Shown piece by piece: positions 6,526 through 7,726 of a stretch of DNA of 7,726 nucleotides; within the stretch, counting starts at the first letter, position 1, and each line of letters starts with the position of its first letter. The position numbers were made by a program, and so were the translations under genes. The DNA comes from an uncultured Clostridia bacterium (lineage in GTDB: Bacteria; Bacillota; Clostridia; Oscillospirales; Ruminococcaceae). Below the pieces are notes generated by a model. That model had not been told where the DNA came from. It saw only the letters and a list, made by a program, of their open reading frames with translations, and searched no databases. Where the stretch lies: the NCBI GenBank assembly GCA_946613705.1, contig CAMOFU010000107.1:1-7726 (forward strand). Reading direction: 5' to 3'.

Positions 6526-7518
6526 TCAGCAATGTTTGTCGGTAGACTCTCTTTCTATTATTTCATATTCAAGCTGAAGTATTCGGTGGACCTCGGATCT
6601 GTCCTTCATTTCGGAGAGCAGCATTTTCGCTCCTTCTATTCCCGCGGTCTTGTAATGCAGATGAACTGTCGAGAGGGGAACATACAGCACTTTGTCGAAG
6701 CGCGAATCTCCTACCCCGCCGACCATAACATCATCGGGCACGCGGATGTTGTTTTCACGGAGATACTGCATAGCGCCTGCGGCAATATTATCGGTAGCGC
6801 AGAATAAACAGTCGGGCTTCAGACGGTTTGAGAAAAGGCGTCTGGCTTTTTCGTATCCCGAACTCATGCTGAACTTTGCAATCTCGCAATACTTCGGATC
6901 GACGGTCAGCCCCGCCTCCTTAACAGCTCTTTCAAAGCCGAGTCTGCGATCGAGGCCTGCGGCTTTGTCATCGGGGTTTGCACCGATAAAGGCAGGTCGC
7001 TTCGCACCTTTGTTAAGCATTAGTTTGGTCATGCTGTAAGCTGCGCCCTCGTCGTTATGGCAGACGCAGTTATAACCTTTCAGCTGCTGACCGATGATTA
7101 CCACAGGCACTCTCATCTTTGCGAGCAGCGAGCGGTGAAGGTCGGTGAACACGCTTGCAAGCAGTATCACGCCGTCCACACGGTTCTGCCTGAAAAGCTC
7201 CAGCGAACTGATCTCACGGTTATAGTCGTTGGCGGTATTGACAAGCAGCAGTTCAAAGCCCTCTTCTCCCAACACCTCGCTGATGCCCTCGGTCACACGG
7301 GAAATGCTTTCGCTGGACAGCTTTGGCAAGATCACGCCTATCAGCTTTGTGACTTTGGAGCGAACAGCCCTCGCGGAATAGCTTGGCATATAGCCTGTTC
7401 TTTTCAGAGCTGCTTCGATCTTCTCTTTTTTATCCTCGGCAAGATAGCCGTTATTGAAATAGCGGCTGACCGCCGAAACCGATACTCCCGCCTCTTTGGC
7501 AAATTCGGAAATATTCAT
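6526..7518 (-). CDS. scrR: LacI-family transcriptional repressor of the scr genes
   Basis: DNA-binding sugar-responsive regulator of 330 residues, typical LacI/GalR length. The helix-turn-helix starts at residue 2 (ISEFAKEAGVSVSAVSRYFNN, recognition helix about 14-23). The hinge is SYSARAVRSKVTK (46-58), and the periplasmic-binding-protein-like effector domain runs from LIGVILPKLSS (59-69) to the end, including NRVDGVILL (112-120), RRLGFERAVKEAG (191-203) and CLFCATDNIAAGAM (237-250). The start at 7518 has a strong AAAGGAGTGA just upstream and places the helix-turn-helix at the N-terminus as in the family. An in-frame ATG at 7554 lies within the operator and is rejected. It has its own promoter and operator and is transcribed in the same direction as scrA. 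The role as scr repressor is inferred from position and from the shared operator. Its effector (sucrose-6-phosphate, fructose or a fructose phosphate) cannot be read from sequence. The annotation as ScrR is contextual, not diagnostic. Confidence 0.92.
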   Translation of the reverse strand: MNISEFAKEAGVSVSAVSRYFNNGYLAEDKKEKIEAALKRTGYMPSYSARAVRSKVTKLIGVILPKLSSESISRVTEGISEVLGEEGFELLLVNTANDYNREISSLELFRQNRVDGVILLASVFTDLHRSLLAKMRVPVVIIGQQLKGYNCVCHNDEGAAYSMTKLMLNKGAKRPAFIGANPDDKAAGLDRRLGFERAVKEAGLTVDPKYCEIAKFSMSSGYEKARRLFSNRLKPDCLFCATDNIAAGAMQYLRENNIRVPDDVMVGGVGDSRFDKVLYVPLSTVHLHYKTAGIEGAKMLLSEMKDRSEVHRILQLEYEIIERESTDKHC

Positions 7519-7523
7519 GAAAC

Positions 7524-7533
7524 TCACTCCTTT
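7524..7533 (-). promoter_or_regulatory. Ribosome binding site of scrR
   Basis: AAAGGAGTGA on the minus strand with its GGAG 8 bases before the ATG at 7518. It fixes the start of the repressor and rules out the in-frame ATG at 7554 in the operator. Confidence 0.85.
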
Positions 7534-7559
7534 AATATATGATATCAATTTCATATATT
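7534..7559. promoter_or_regulatory. ScrR operator at the scrR promoter (autoregulation)
   Basis: Core ATGATATCAATTTCAT at 7539-7554, lying within a larger inverted repeat whose 9-bp arms AATATATGA (7534-7542) and TCATATATT (7551-7559) pair perfectly around 8 bases. The right arm overlaps the -10 box at 7557-7562, so repressor binding would block scrR's own promoter. The core matches the scrA operator in 14 of 16 bases. Confidence 0.82.
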
Positions 7560-7585
7560 ATACCACATATCTCTGCAATAATCAA
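7557..7585 (-). promoter_or_regulatory. Sigma-A promoter of scrR
   Basis: On the minus strand a weak TTGATT (7580-7585) and a perfect TATAAT (7557-7562) are separated by 17 bases, and TGG before the -10 box gives an extended -10. The start would be near 7550, inside the operator, leaving a leader of about 30 bases. The -35 box overlaps the stop codon of the tentative upstream gene. Confidence 0.78.
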
Positions 7586-7726
7586 GAGGCCTTTTCAAAA
7601 TTGCAGCAGTCGGAACTGCCGAAATAACTTCTCGGCAGATGAATCATCACTGCACTGTCAAAGCTGTCCTTTTCCTGATCCGTACAGATTCGAAAAGGCA
7701 CAAGCTCTTTCGATTCAAAAACCGTC
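7582..7726 (-). CDS. C-terminal fragment of an unidentified protein, cut by window edge
   Basis: A minus-strand frame is open from the right edge to a TGA at 7582-7584, giving 47 residues that begin TVFESKELVPFRIC and end SSDCCNFEKAS. The other two minus-strand frames hit stops inside the stretch. I do not recognise the family. Composition is protein-like (mixed charged and hydrophobic residues, 'VMIHLPRSYFG'), but the fragment is too short to prove coding. If real, the gene ends 63 bases before the scrR start and its stop codon overlaps the -35 box of the scrR promoter. It could be a gene upstream of and unrelated to scr. Treat as tentative. Confidence 0.45.
   Translation of the reverse strand, partial: TVFESKELVPFRICTDQEKDSFDSAVMIHLPRSYFGSSDCCNFEKAS

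Noticed and set aside
7519..7554. Longer scrR start at the ATG at 7554
   Set aside because: That ATG is part of the operator palindrome and close to or upstream of the predicted transcription start. LacI-family proteins begin at the helix-turn-helix, as the start at 7518 does.

Overview
The window is a sucrose-utilisation locus from a bacterium. It is most likely a member of the Bacillota, and I would guess a Clostridia / Oscillospiraceae (Ruminococcus-like) organism. The evidence is strong AAAGGAGGTGA-type ribosome binding sites, A/T-rich sigma-A promoters (TATAAT, with a TGn extension in two of the three), PTS-based sugar uptake with a LacI-family regulator, and coding DNA of about 50% GC with very short gaps between genes. 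The genus is inference from protein style; no taxonomic marker lies in the window.

Layout: every supported gene is on the minus strand, so the locus reads right to left. At the right edge (7582-7726) is the C-terminal tail of an unidentified gene. Next come an autoregulated LacI-family repressor (scrR, 6526-7518), a 193-base control region with a promoter and operator, and a tight five-gene operon: scrA (sucrose PTS EIIBCA, 4440-6332), scrB (GH32 sucrose-6-phosphate hydrolase, 3087-4418), scrK (PfkB-family fructokinase, 2132-3094), ptsH (HPr, 1844-2104) and ptsI (Enzyme I, 179-1810). The operon ends in a long GC-capped hairpin with a T-tract (120-172). Just beyond it a new strong promoter (90-118) fires leftward out of the window through an A/T-rich leader with two inverted repeats.

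How it works: PEP phosphorylates EI, which phosphorylates HPr, then the IIA and IIB domains of ScrA. ScrA imports sucrose (possibly also short fructo-oligosaccharides) as the 6-phosphate. ScrB splits this into glucose-6-phosphate and fructose, and ScrK makes fructose-6-phosphate. The whole phosphorelay and the entry into glycolysis are therefore encoded in one transcription unit. A 16-bp operator, ATGAWATYRATWTCAT, lies just downstream of the -10 box of both scrR and scrA, so ScrR very probably represses both.

Most notable points: the general PTS proteins HPr and EI sit inside a sugar-specific operon; the HPr has the catalytic His15 but no serine at the regulatory Ser46 site; and the two operators match closely. 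I see no mobile element, CRISPR array, tRNA or rRNA, and no clearly novel system. This is a well-formed sugar operon with an unusual PTS arrangement.
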